A stretch of DNA of 64,000 nt. Source: Histoplasma ohiense (Eukaryota > Ascomycota > Eurotiomycetes > Onygenales > Ajellomycetaceae). The stretch is from positions 3,100,001 through 3,164,000 of the forward strand of contig JAEVHH010000003.1 in assembly GCA_017607445.1 (NCBI GenBank), written 5' to 3'. Under the pieces are notes generated by a model, which was not told the origin of the DNA, did no database searches, and saw only the letters and a list, made by a program, of their open reading frames with translations. Positions 9,125 to 19,995 of the stretch are shown here, one piece after another. Positions within the stretch are counted from its first letter, which is position 1, and each line of letters starts with the position of its first letter. The translations under genes were made by a program, and so were the position numbers.

Positions 9125-11778
9125 CTCACTTGTGGTGGAGAAATAGAGACTTCAATTTCCATAGCTTTAATTGAAGTAGTTTTGAATACTTCTAGAATCT
9201 TTCTTAAAGCTGAGTTTTGAAGTTTTTGAAATCTTTCTATAAAGTGTTTTTGATCTCTCCACCACACCTGAACTGCATAATCTGAAACAGAGGTCACACA
9301 GGCAATATATAATTGTCTCATTGCTTGAAATGTCAGACCTCTTTCAGTATTTGAAAGCCTCAATATACTGTTTAAAATTCTTTCAGCATTTGCAGTTTTT
9401 ATTTGCATATGAGATTTAAAATTCAATTGAGAATCTAACCAGACACCAAGCCATCTGACTGAGTTTTTAGATTTAATTGAATGATTTAACAGCTTAACTT
9501 CAGTATCTTTTTCTCTGAAATTTGAATAAAAATGAATTAATTCAGTTTTGTTCATATCAAAAACAATGTTTTTTGATTTTGCTTTTTCAATCATTTCAGT
9601 TGCTGCTTGCTCAATCAAATTGCAGTTATTCACAATTGATTCTGAGCTTACAACTAGGTCTAAATCATCCACATAGCTTGAAGTTCTCATCATAATTGCC
9701 ATTTGTCTGTCAATAAATAGAAACTTGATAAATATAGCAAACAAAATGAGTGAGACTGGGGAACTCTGAGAAACTTCTATCTCAATATCTGTTATATCTT
9801 GTCTCATTCCATCAAAAAGCAACTGAATAGTTCTTTTTGACATGAAACAGATAACCCACTTAATGAGAGACTTTGGCATTCTCAGTTCTACCAAAGTATT
9901 GATCATTTGAGAAAGTGAAACACAATCAAATGCATCTTTTATATCAATAAACATTGCAGTTGTAACCATTTTTTCCTTCTTTGTAAGTTGAATATCATGA
10001 ACTACAGAGAGAACTGCATCAATTGCTGAGTTTTGCTTTCTACTTCTCATTTGATCATCATATAATAGATCAGTAGTAGCAGATAGAAAAGACAATCTAG
10101 TGGCAATTATCTTTTCCAGAATTTTTCTCAGACAATTCAGCAGAGATATCACTCTATAAGATTTAGAAATAGTTGGTTTTCTATTGGGTTTTGAAAGAAT
10201 AACTCCAACAGCATGCCTCCAGCACTTAGAATGATATCCATATTTCAAAAGATTTGAGAATAATTCAAAGAGCTCATCTTTTAGTACTGAATAAAGCTCT
10301 TGAATTATTAAATGATTTATAGTATCAGCTTCTGCTGCTGTGATCTTTGAAGATGAAAAAATAGCTGTCTTTAATTCATCTTCAGTTAAATCAGACCATT
10401 CCCATTTCTTATCATGTTCATATTCATTATCTTCTTGCAAAGAACAAATCTCAGTTGAATTATTTGATGATGGAAATAATATTCTCATAAAAGCTTGACA
10501 TTTATCTTCAAATGAGCTAGCTATAACTTCCTCATTCTGGAAATTATAAGTTAATGTTGGTAGCTTAGACATTGTTTTTGACTTAGTATATCTAAAAGCT
10601 TTGAAGATCTCTTTCCCCTGAGCATTTTCTAGAAAGTTATTCCAACAATCAGTCTTTGTCTTTTTAATTGTTGAGAAATAATCATTTCTAATATTCTTTA
10701 AATACTCAAATGAAACAAGATCTTCTTTCCAATCTTTTTTAACTCTAGCTAAATGTCTTCTTTTATTTGAAATCTCATCATTCCATCAAGGCTTAGAGAA
10801 TTCAGAGACTCTTTTCAATGGAATATATTTCTTTATACTTGAAAGAATAATCTCAGTGATTAAATTTGCTCTGTCTTCAAGCATTTTATCTGTAAGATTT
10901 GTATCTGATTTCCAATAAAGAGTTTCTCTATTCTCTAATTTCAACTTTTCAATCATTCTTTTCACTTCTGTCCACTGAGCTTTTTCAAAGTTGTATTGAT
11001 TTGAATATAATGGGTTTTGAACTGTTTGATTACTATCCAATTCCATATCAACTTGAATTATTTCATGTCCAGTGGCAGCACCATTTGTTTCATTTGAGTC
11101 AACATATCAATTAAAATGTTTATTCTCATATAGATTCTTAGAGAAAAAACATAGATCTATAATTGACTTCTGTCTCAAATCTGGCTTGTGAAAAGTGGGA
11201 ACATCTTGCTCATTTATCAACTCTAGTTTGTTTAAAAGTGCTCATTCAACTAGTTTTTCAGCTCTAATTGATTGAGTTCTTTCTGAATTCCACCAAGAGT
11301 GATGAGCATTGAAATCTCTCATGATTATTGAATTCTTTTCTGGTTTCAACTGCATTAAACATCTATCAAATGTCCAAGTTCTATTGTTTTCTCTCAGTGA
11401 TCTTTCATTGTAGATATTGACTAATTGAATATTTTCAAACTGTTTTTTCATATCTACAATGTCATCAACAAGAATATCAGAGTCAGATATCAAATCATAT
11501 CTCAGATTGAATTGAAATCTTGAATTCTTTCTAGCATAAATTGCCACTCTAACTCTAATATCTGTTTTCTCTGGTAAAAAACAATAGTATGCTGGATGAG
11601 ATACACTATACTCTTGATCAGCATCAAGTCTGGGTTCTTGAACAAGAATGAAGTCTGCCTTTTGCTCATAGCCAATTTGTAAACAGGAATAAAGACATGG
11701 ATTTGTTCTGTCCACATTATTTTGAATAAATTTGATTTTTGTAGAGCTTTTAACATTTTTTTGTTGTTTTTCTGACAT
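9125..11778 (-). pseudogene. LT1 ORF2, endonuclease and RT part
   Basis: The ATG is at 11776-11778. An APE-type endonuclease is visible (QNN, QEPRLD, RDFNAHHSWW where GDFNAHH is expected), then RT with IDIKDAFDCV, EVSQSSPVS (intact in LT2 as GVPQGSPVS) and YVDDLD (intact as YVDDLG). Compared with LT2 and LT3, the Gly and Pro losses are GG-to-GA or CC-to-TC changes. TGA codons replace Trp at several places, including 11242-11244 (shared with LT3), near 10787 and near 11108. The enzyme would nick target DNA and copy LINE RNA there. A stretch of 488 codons (9106-10572) stays open. Confidence 0.85.
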
Positions 11779-11805
11779 TACACAAATATTAAGAAGTGTT
11801 TCTCT

Positions 11806-11900
11806 TTATTCAGAGTCAGATAATAGACTGAATCTATTATTCACAACTTCAACTGCTATCATATTCTGCATATGTGTATCTCTTATCTTTGTTTGAACAG
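11806..11900 (-). pseudogene. LT1 ORF1, last ~30 codons
   Basis: The stop is at 11806-11808. The residues match the end of the LT3 ORF1 protein (QNMIAVEVVNNRFSLLSDSE). The rest is lost at the Gy3 junction. The 27-bp gap between the ORF1 stop and the ORF2 ATG is close to the 30-bp gap in LT3. Confidence 0.8.
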
Positions 11901-12174
11901 TGTAACGGGCGTACTTCGATTAACGATCTAGCACTATTATAATACAGATTATGAATTGATTAAGGAAAGAAAGAGAAAAGAAATCAGAAGAAAAGATTGT
12001 ACAAAGAAGATTTTTATAGAGGGAAGTTCAGAGCAGAAGAATATCAGAAGCTGCTTCACAGTGAAGCACAGAGCAGAAAAACATTAAAAGCTACATAGAA
12101 GAATCATTAGAAACTACACAAGCACAGAGCATGAAATAGAAGAATCATTGAGAGCTACATGAAAGAATTGTTAG
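11901..12174 (-). repeat. Gy3 3' LTR, first part (split by Gy2)
   Basis: It starts TGTAACGGGCGTACTTCG, the reverse complement of the LTR end, and keeps several CG. It stops at GTTAG (12170-12174), the Gy2 target duplication. With 18254-18512 it totals 533 bp (four 63-bp units). Confidence 0.9.
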
Positions 12175-12707
12175 TGTAACAGGCGTACTTCGATTAACGA
12201 TCTAGCACTATTCTAATACAGATTATGAATTGATTAAGAAAGGAAAGAGAAAAGAAATCAGAAGAAAAGGTTGTACAAAGGAGGTTCTTATAGAGGAAAG
12301 TTTGAAGTGGAAGAATATCAGAAGCTGCTCCACAGTGGAGTGTGGAGCAGAAGAACATTAAGAGATACATATAAGAATTGTTAGAAACTATATGAGTGTG
12401 GAGTGTGGGGTGAGAGAATCATTGAGAGCTATGCAGAAGAATTGTTAGAGACTATGCAAATACAGAACATGAAGCAGAAGAACATTAGAAGCTACACAGA
12501 AAAATCATTAAAAACTATACAAATACAGAGCACAGAGCAGAAGAACATTAAGAGCTACACAGAAGAATCATTAGAAACTATATAAATGTGAAGCACAGAG
12601 TGAAAGAACATTGAGAGTTATATGAGATCACAACAGTCAGAAACAAGCAGATGCAGAAGAAGAGTTGATTGTGTAAGTTAATTACTAATAAATACTAATC
12701 CATCACA
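12175..12707 (-). repeat. Gy2 3' LTR (533 bp)
   Basis: The outer end (12175-12210) keeps GGCGTACTTCG and AACGATC. The inner end reads CTAATCCATCACA, without CG. Four 63-bp units. Pol ends with a TAG inside it (12695-12697 on the plus strand). Confidence 0.95.
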
Positions 12708-15700
12708 TTATCCCCCTCTACTGGGGTGAGTGAGGACTCATAGATGTTGAGAGCAGTGGTGTTCTTCAAAGCAGATATGAATTCCCAGATCAGACAATTG
12801 TATTCTACTTATTTGACAAGATATTCACAGCAGCAGCAGTTGATTCTATCATCAAGAATTGCTTTGATTTCTCACTTGAGTTTGTTGTCTTCTTCTACAA
12901 TGATAGATGACTGTCAATCAGAGATTCTCTGTGAGAGGAATGAATCCTCAGCTGTGGATTGAAGCAGATTCATATGAAAGATATTGTGAATATCAGATAA
13001 AGTGTTGAGTCAATAATCATATGTGTCTAGCACTTTCTTCACTGTATATTTGATGTGATGATAATTTAGTGTATGTGAGGAGTGGTCTGTTTTTATGTTC
13101 TTGAGATTCAGTCAGACTTTGTCTTCTATATAGTATCAGATTGCAGAACTTCTTCTGATATTTGCTTGATTTTTATAATCTTACTGAGCACTGACTATTG
13201 AAGCTTCTGCTCATTCACAGACTTTCTTCAGTTTACTCACAATATTCTCTGCCATCTGTATGAGGCTGTGGATGTACACAGTTTCTTGGGGAGTCTCAGA
13301 GAAGTTCAGAATCTCTAAATTGTATTTATATAGAAGAAAAAATGAGCTTACATCTGTTGTAGTGAAATCTTGACTGTTAATCACAATCTCAGTATGCAGC
13401 AGCAGATTGCTTCAGTTGTCTTGTGTATAATTGCAGAACTTACAGAGAATGTTCTTTATCATTTATATCATTCTCTCAGTAGCTTCATCAGTCTCTGAGT
13501 GGTACACTATTGATAACTTTTGTTCAATTCTTAGTAATTAATATACACAGACTCAGAGTGCACTGATGAATTGACTGTCTCTATCTGATACAATGAATGA
13601 AGACAGACTGTGTATACAATAGAATAGACTTCTGACAAAGATGTCTGCAACTACTTTGATGTCCATCTTATCACAGAGCTGTAGTATTACACTCTTACTG
13701 AGTCAATCAATAATGACTAGAATGTTTGTAGAATCTCTGCTCTTGAGCAAGAAAACTGCAAAATCAATAGCTATATTATGTCAAGTTCAGTTGAGAACAG
13801 ATAGAGACTTCAGCATCTCTTTTCAGTGTTCATATTATATCATCACTGAGCTGCAGCAATCACAGTTGTGTATGAACTGATGTATATTTTTTGATATATC
13901 TGATCAGTAGAATTTTTAGATGATGATGTTGTATATGATTTTGTATTCTAAGTGTTTGATTATTGACAAATCATGAATCTCTTGCATGATCTGTGTTTGT
14001 GGAGATTCTGAATTGAGGACTCATTGCCTATCTCAAAAGCATAAGCAGTTGTCATTATTGATTGAATATGCTGAGATATCTGTTCTTGAGTATACATCTA
14101 TGAGAAATCAGAGTGCTTTGCTTTGTACAGTTTCAGTGACTTGTTGTCAGAATTCATCTGCTTCTACTGCTAGTCTTTATTGTTCTTTGAGCAAGAGTTC
14201 TTGAGCTCAGAACTGGTTGATATGTACATGAGGTTTGTCTGATTGTGTAGAACTTTCTATAATTACAGAGTTGATTAACTGATGCTCTCAATGTTTTCAT
14301 CTGTTGTTCAAGTCATCAGATGGTATATCTTATTCTCAGTGAGACAGAGCATTCACAAAAATGTTCTCTACTTCAGATTGATAACAAATTGTGAATGAAA
14401 AACAGCTAAGAAACAATGATCAACATATATGTCTTTCAGTGAGCTTATGAGTGATTGTGAAGTACTCTAAATTTTTATAATCAGTAACAATCTCAAACTT
14501 CTCAATGCTCATAAGTTCAGACTCTCATTCTTCAAGACATTATATAATTGCTAGAAGCTTCTTGTCATAAATTTCATAGTTGCATTCAGTGAGTGACATC
14601 TTTTTCAAGATGAAGACACAAGATTGTAGAATATCTTTGTTATCATATTGCATCAGTGCCTCATCTACTATGTAATCTGAGATGTCTGTTTCAAGAATTG
14701 TATGCTTATTCAGATTGAATGATTGCAGCATTGAGATGCTTGTAAACATACACTTCAGCTTTTTGAATGCTGCATCTGCTTTGTCAGTTCATTGAAATAT
14801 GATGTCTTTCTGAATCAGATCTGTCAGTGATTGTACAATATCAGAGAAATCTTTGATGAATCTTCAGTAGAAGTTGATGAATTCTAGAAAGCTTCTAGTC
14901 TCTTTTACTGAGACTGATATCTCTCAGTTGAGAATTGCTTCCATCTTCTTAGAATCCATGTGTACATCTTTTTCAGCTTTGATGATGAATTCTAGATAGA
15001 TTGTAGACTTAGTTTCAAAGTTGCATTTGTCAATGTCCACTTGCAGTTCAGCTTTTCATAGATGATCAAGCACTTGTTGTACATGCTTGCAGTGCTCAGT
15101 GAATGATTCATCAGTGAAGATCAGAATATTGTTCATGTACACTGAGATGATCTTGTTGAGCAGATCTCATAGAGCTCAGTTAATATATTTCTGAAATGTG
15201 CTCAGAGTGTTCACTAATTCAAAGAGAATCACTGTTCATTTGTATAATCTGTAACATATATGAAAGACAGTTAGCCATTCATCACCTTCATTAATTCTTA
15301 TCTTATAGAAGGCTGCAGAGATGTCAAGCTTTGTAAATCATTTTGCTTTTTCTATTTGTTTGAGTATTTCATTGATGAGTGGGAGAGAATATCAGTCCTT
15401 CCACATAATCTTGTTGAGTTTTTGATAGTCAATGCAGAATTGTAAGCCTTCTTCTGATTTCTTTGCAAACAGTACAGATGCTGCAGTGAATGAGTTGCTA
15501 ACACAAATGAAGTCTTTGTTCAGTAATCTGTTGAGTGTTTTTCATAGAATGAGAAGCTCATTGTGTGACATGCTGTAGAGAGAATCTCAGAGCAGTTGCA
15601 GATTCTTATTATCTTTCTTGATAAGTTTGATTGTATGATCTATACTGAGTTCTCAGTGAGGGGGAAGCTTTTCAGCTTCTTTTTTGTTGAACATGTCTGT

Positions 15701-16344
15701 GAAGTCTTTGTACAATTTGAGTAGTTCCTTGTGCAGTTTCTTGAGATCTTTGAATTCTAACTTTTCTAACACTTTTTTGATATCTGTCATACTAGCAGTG
15801 AACACTTGGACATTCTTCTTCTCATATACTTGATGAATTAGTAGTTTGTATACTTCTGCTGATATCTGAGTGAGATCAGTGGTTCTATTGACATTCTTTT
15901 TATAAACACAGTCATCTTCTGAGAAAATAAGACAGTGATTGTGTGTGTTCAACAAGATTTCAAATTCTGTGAGTTATGATAGACTGAGCATTAGATTGTA
16001 CTCAAGGTCTTGTATTTTGTATACATATACATTCTTTTTCTCATATTCTTCTACATTGACATTAAATCTTATCATATTGTAGGAGGCTGATCCTCTGGGG
16101 CCATCAAATTCACTGAGCTTACACAGCTTGAAAAAGGGGATATATTGAAGCTTATACTTCTTGATCAGCTGAGTGTCTATAAGAGTGTAATGAAGGAAAC
16201 CACTGTCTATCATTGCTCATATGTTGACTAGGCTATTTACAATGATAGAGACTATGATTGTGTTCATTTGTATCTTCTGCTTGAATCTTCAGCTAGCTTT
16301 CTGTTTCTTGAGCTCTTGTTCATGTTTTAGAGTGAGAGCTTGTC
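12695..16344 (-). pseudogene. pol: Gy2 pol
   Basis: Same domain order as in Gy1, read right to left: protease IDSG near 16200, RT with YMNN at 15128-15139, RNase H near 14480, integrase (about 14,000-13,300) and chromodomain near 12,900. Both RT catalytic Asp codons have become Asn. In-frame stops are frequent. The chromodomain end (about 12720-12760) is followed by the polypurine tract. Confidence 0.85.
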
Positions 16345-17358
16345 TTTTCTCTGTTCTTGCCTGTCCACAGATGATGCAGTGTTCATGTGTGTGAGGGGTT
16401 TACTTAAGATGATTGCATTTGAATATTGATTTGTGAAGTGCTCTGACTTGTCACAGTGTATGCAGACTTCTCTAACAATTCAGTCAGCAGCATTCTTCTC
16501 TGAGACATTGAGAATTCTCAGATAACTTGCATTTATATATGGGACTCAGTTCATTGATTCTGATTCAGAGGTGGAGGATACTGCAGAGTGATTTGAAGTG
16601 TACACATTTGTTCAGTGAAATTCTCTGCAATTTTGAAGTGTGTGGAACTGAAACAGATCATTGTTCAACAGATGAAGATCAGCACAGAATTCACTGTATA
16701 TTGAAAGCTTCAGATGCTCTACATTTTAATTATACAACTGAAAGTTCAAGTTCTTGAATAATATATTGATCTTGATAGTGTTGTTCCAGTCTTGCCCACC
16801 TGTTTCTAGAAGCTTGTGATTGAATTCAGAAAGATAAATTGTCAATGTGACATTCATCTGACAAGTCTGATTAAGCCAGTTCAATATCTTGGCTTGAAGT
16901 GTAAAATTGAGAAAGAGAGAGTTGAGTTGTTGAAAGACTAGCTCTGATGTACACTGATTGTTCTGACAATAGCTCATTCAGAGTTGAAATTTCACTAACA
17001 CATCACCATTCAATCTGCTATGAATATACCACACTTGATTGAATAGTGAGTCTATTGCTCATCTGTTGATGTTCAATTTGATGTTCATTTTTGACTTTCA
17101 CATGAGATAGAGTGCTAGATCTCTCTTGTATTTATCAAGGATTGAAAGCTTCTCTCTTGAGAGCTTTTCATGAGATGTGAGTGTAGAAGGAACAGTGAAT
17201 ATGAAAATGCTTATCTCAGCAAATCATTGTTGCAATTCAGTCATCTGTAGTGCTTGCTGCTGAAGAATACTTTATAGATCTAAGTTGTCATCTGCTGTGT
17301 TTGAATGCAGTGGATGTTTGTAGAATTGTTTGTAGTTCATTTTGATATCTAAGAACAT
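16327..17358 (-). pseudogene. gag: Gy2 gag
   Basis: The ATG is at 17356-17358 and the TAA at 16327-16329, 1,032 bp as in Gy1. The capsid region around 16730-16980 is still open. The knuckle near 16430 is recognisable. The slippery site reads GAGAAAA, so frameshifting would be lost even without the stops. Confidence 0.8.
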
Positions 17359-17715
17359 GTAATAATAGTAAAAGAAAAAGAATACTTGTAGATACTCAGT
17401 TCTCTCACAGACACTATTTGCAGTGTTGCAGTGCTAAGCTTGATCAAGCTTCTTTGTGAACACTATTCACAGCATTACAGTTTGTAGACACTCAGACCTT
17501 GTAGAACACAGTCAATTGTGTCTCAGATGCTTAGATATGACAGTCTATATAATTAACAATAAGAGCATTCAGATTCACAAGAGATTTCTTGTAACAACTA
17601 AATACTCAGATCTATAAATGATGCACTTGAGTGTAAGAACTGATAACAATATACTTGAATGTAAGAACTAATAACAAAACACTCAGATCTTAAATGTAGA
17701 AGAATCAATTTATAA
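17359..17715 (-). other. Gy2 leader
   Basis: It holds the 16-bp palindrome at 17437-17452 and decayed CTGAGTG repeats. The primer site 17703-17715 pairs with 17764-17776 in the LTR with one mismatch. No gene is seen. Confidence 0.75.
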
Positions 17716-18248
17716 TGTAATGAATGTACTTCAATTAACAATCTAGCACTATTCTAATACAGATTATGAATTGATTAAGAAAGAAAAGAGAAAAGAAATC
17801 AGAAGAAAAGATTGTACAAAGAAAGTTCTTATAGAGAAAAGTTCAGAGTGAAAGAATATCAGAAGCCACTTCACAGTGGAGCATGGAGTGGAAGAACATT
17901 AAGAGATATACATAAGAATTGTTAGAAACTATATGAGTGTGGAGTGTGGGGTGGGGGAATCATTGAGAGCTATGCAGAAGAATCATTAGAGACTACACAA
18001 GCACAGAACACAGAGTAGAAAAATGTTAGAAGCTATGTAGAAGAATTGTTAGAGACTATATAAGCACAGAGCACAGAGTAGAAGAATGTTAAGAGCTATA
18101 TGAAAGAATCATTAGAAACTACATAAGCATGGAGCATGGAGCAGAAGAACATCGAGGGTTTTGCGAGGTCACAATGGCCAGAAACAAGCGGGTGCAGGAG
18201 GGGAGTTGATTGCATAAGTTAATTACTAACAGATGCTAACCCGTCACA
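17716..18248 (-). repeat. Gy2 5' LTR (533 bp)
   Basis: The inner end (TGTAATGAATGTACTTC) has no CG. The outer end (about 18150-18248) keeps TTGCGAGG, AAGCGGG and CCCGTCACA. The contrast with the mate LTR is direct evidence for sparing at repeat edges. Confidence 0.95.
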
Positions 18249-18512
18249 GTTAGAGACTACATGAGTGTGGAACACAGAGTGAAAGAACATTAGAAGCTAC
18301 ACAGAAGAATCATTAGAGACTATATGAATGCAGAGCACAGAGTGAAAGAACATTAAGAGCTATATGAAAGAATCATTAGAAACTATATAAGCACAGAGCA
18401 TGGAGTGAAAGAACATCAAGAATTACACAAGATCACAACAGTCAGAAACAAGTGAATGCAGAAGAAAAGTTGATTGTATAAATTAATTACTAATAAGTGC
18501 TAATCCATCACA
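18249..18512 (-). repeat. Gy3 3' LTR, second part
   Basis: The GTTAG duplication (18249-18253) is followed by the rest of the Gy3 LTR, which ends CCATCACA at 18512, next to the polypurine tract. Confidence 0.9.
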
Positions 18513-19995
18513 TTATCCCCCTCTATAAGAGTGAGTGAGGACTTGTAGATGTTGAGAATGGTGATGTTCTTCAAAACAGACATGGATTCCCAGATCAGAC
18601 AATCATATTCTACTCATTTGATAAAGTATTCACAGCAGTGGCAGTTGATTCTATTGTCAAGAATTGCTTTGATTTCTCACTTGAGTTTATTGTCTTCTTC
18701 TACAATGACAGATGACTGTCAATCAAAGATTCTCTGTGAGGGAAATGAATCCTCAGCTGTGAATTGAAGCAGATTCATATGAAAGATATTGTGGATGTCA
18801 GATAAAGTGTTGAGTCAATAATTGTGTGTGTCTAGCACTTTCTTCACTGTATATTTGATGTAATGATAATCTAGTATATATGAGGAGTGATCTGTTCTTA
18901 TGTTCTTGAGATTCAGTCAGACATTGTCTTCTATATAATATCAGATCACAGAACTTCTTCTGATATTCATTTGATTCTTATAATCTTGTTAAATACTGAT
19001 TATTGAAGCTTCTGTCTATTCATGAACTTTCTTCAGCTTGCTCACAATGTTCTCTGCTGTCTGTATGAGACTGCAGATGTACACAGTTTCTTGAAGAGTC
19101 TCAGAGAAGTTCAGAACCTCTAGATTGTATCTATATAGAAGAAAGAATAAGCTTATATCTGTCATAGTGAAATCTTAACTGTTAATTGCAATCTCAGTGT
19201 GTGACAGCAGATTGCTTCAGTTGTTTTGTGTATAATTGCAGAACTTACAGAGGATGTTCTTTATCATTTATATCATTCTCTCAGTAGCTTCATCAGTCTC
19301 TGAGTGGTACACTGTTGATAACTTTCATTCAATTCTTAATAATTGACATATGCAGACTCAGAGTGCACTGATGAATTGACTGTCTCTATCTGATATAATG
19401 AATGAAAACAGACTGTGTATATGATAGAACAGGCTTCTGACAAAGTCATCTGCAATTACTTCAGCATTTATCTTATCACAGAGCTGTAGTATTACATTCT
19501 TACTGAGTCAGTCAACAATGACTAGAATGTTTGTAGAATCTCTACTTTCAGATAAGAAAACTGCAAAATCAATAACTATATCATATCAAGTTCAGTCAGA
19601 GACAGATAGAGACTTCAGCATCTCTTTTTAGTGTTCATATCATATCATCACTGAGTCACAGCAATCACAGTTGCATACAAACTGATGTATATCTTTCAAC
19701 ATATCTGATCAGTAGAATTCTTGAGCAACAATGTTGTACATAATTTCACATTCTGAGTGCTCAGTTATTGATGAGTCATGAATTTCTTACATGATCTGTG
19801 TTTGTAGAGGTTCTGAATTGAGGATTCATTGTCTATTTCAAAAGCATAAGCAGTTGTCATTGTTGATTGAATATGCTGAGATATCTGTTCTTGAGTATAC
19901 ATCTGTGGAGAATTGAGATGCTTTATTTCATACAGCTTCAATGACTTGTTGTCAGAATTCATCTGCTTCTGCTGCTAGTCTTCATTGTTCTTCAA
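18500..19995 (-). pseudogene. pol: Gy3 pol, chromodomain and integrase part
   Basis: It ends with a TAG in the LTR (18500-18502). Chromodomain (about 18540-18690) and integrase core (about 19290-19480) are recognisable by alignment to Gy1, with many stops. It is interrupted by LINE LT2, with the 15-bp duplication TTCATTGTTCTTCAA at 19981-19995 and 22830-22844. Confidence 0.8.

Larger units (their letters stand above)
9125..11900 (-). mobile_element. LT1: LINE, 5' portion
   Basis: LT1 continues after the CTCAC duplication. It carries the connection, RT and endonuclease parts of ORF2 and the last codons of ORF1. At 11900 it is cut by the LTR of Gy3 (5 bp before it: AACAG). The matching AACAG and the rest of ORF1 and the 5' UTR are not found on the far side of Gy3, so the 5' end is missing from the window. 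Confidence 0.9.
12175..18248 (-). mobile_element. Gy2: full-length chromovirus inside the Gy3 LTR
   Basis: 6,074 bp, flanked by GTTAG at 12170-12174 and 18249-18253. Both LTRs are 533 bp. Mutation is heavier than in Gy1: almost all internal CG are gone and the frameshift heptamer is altered. CG survive mainly at the two outer ends. Confidence 0.95.
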
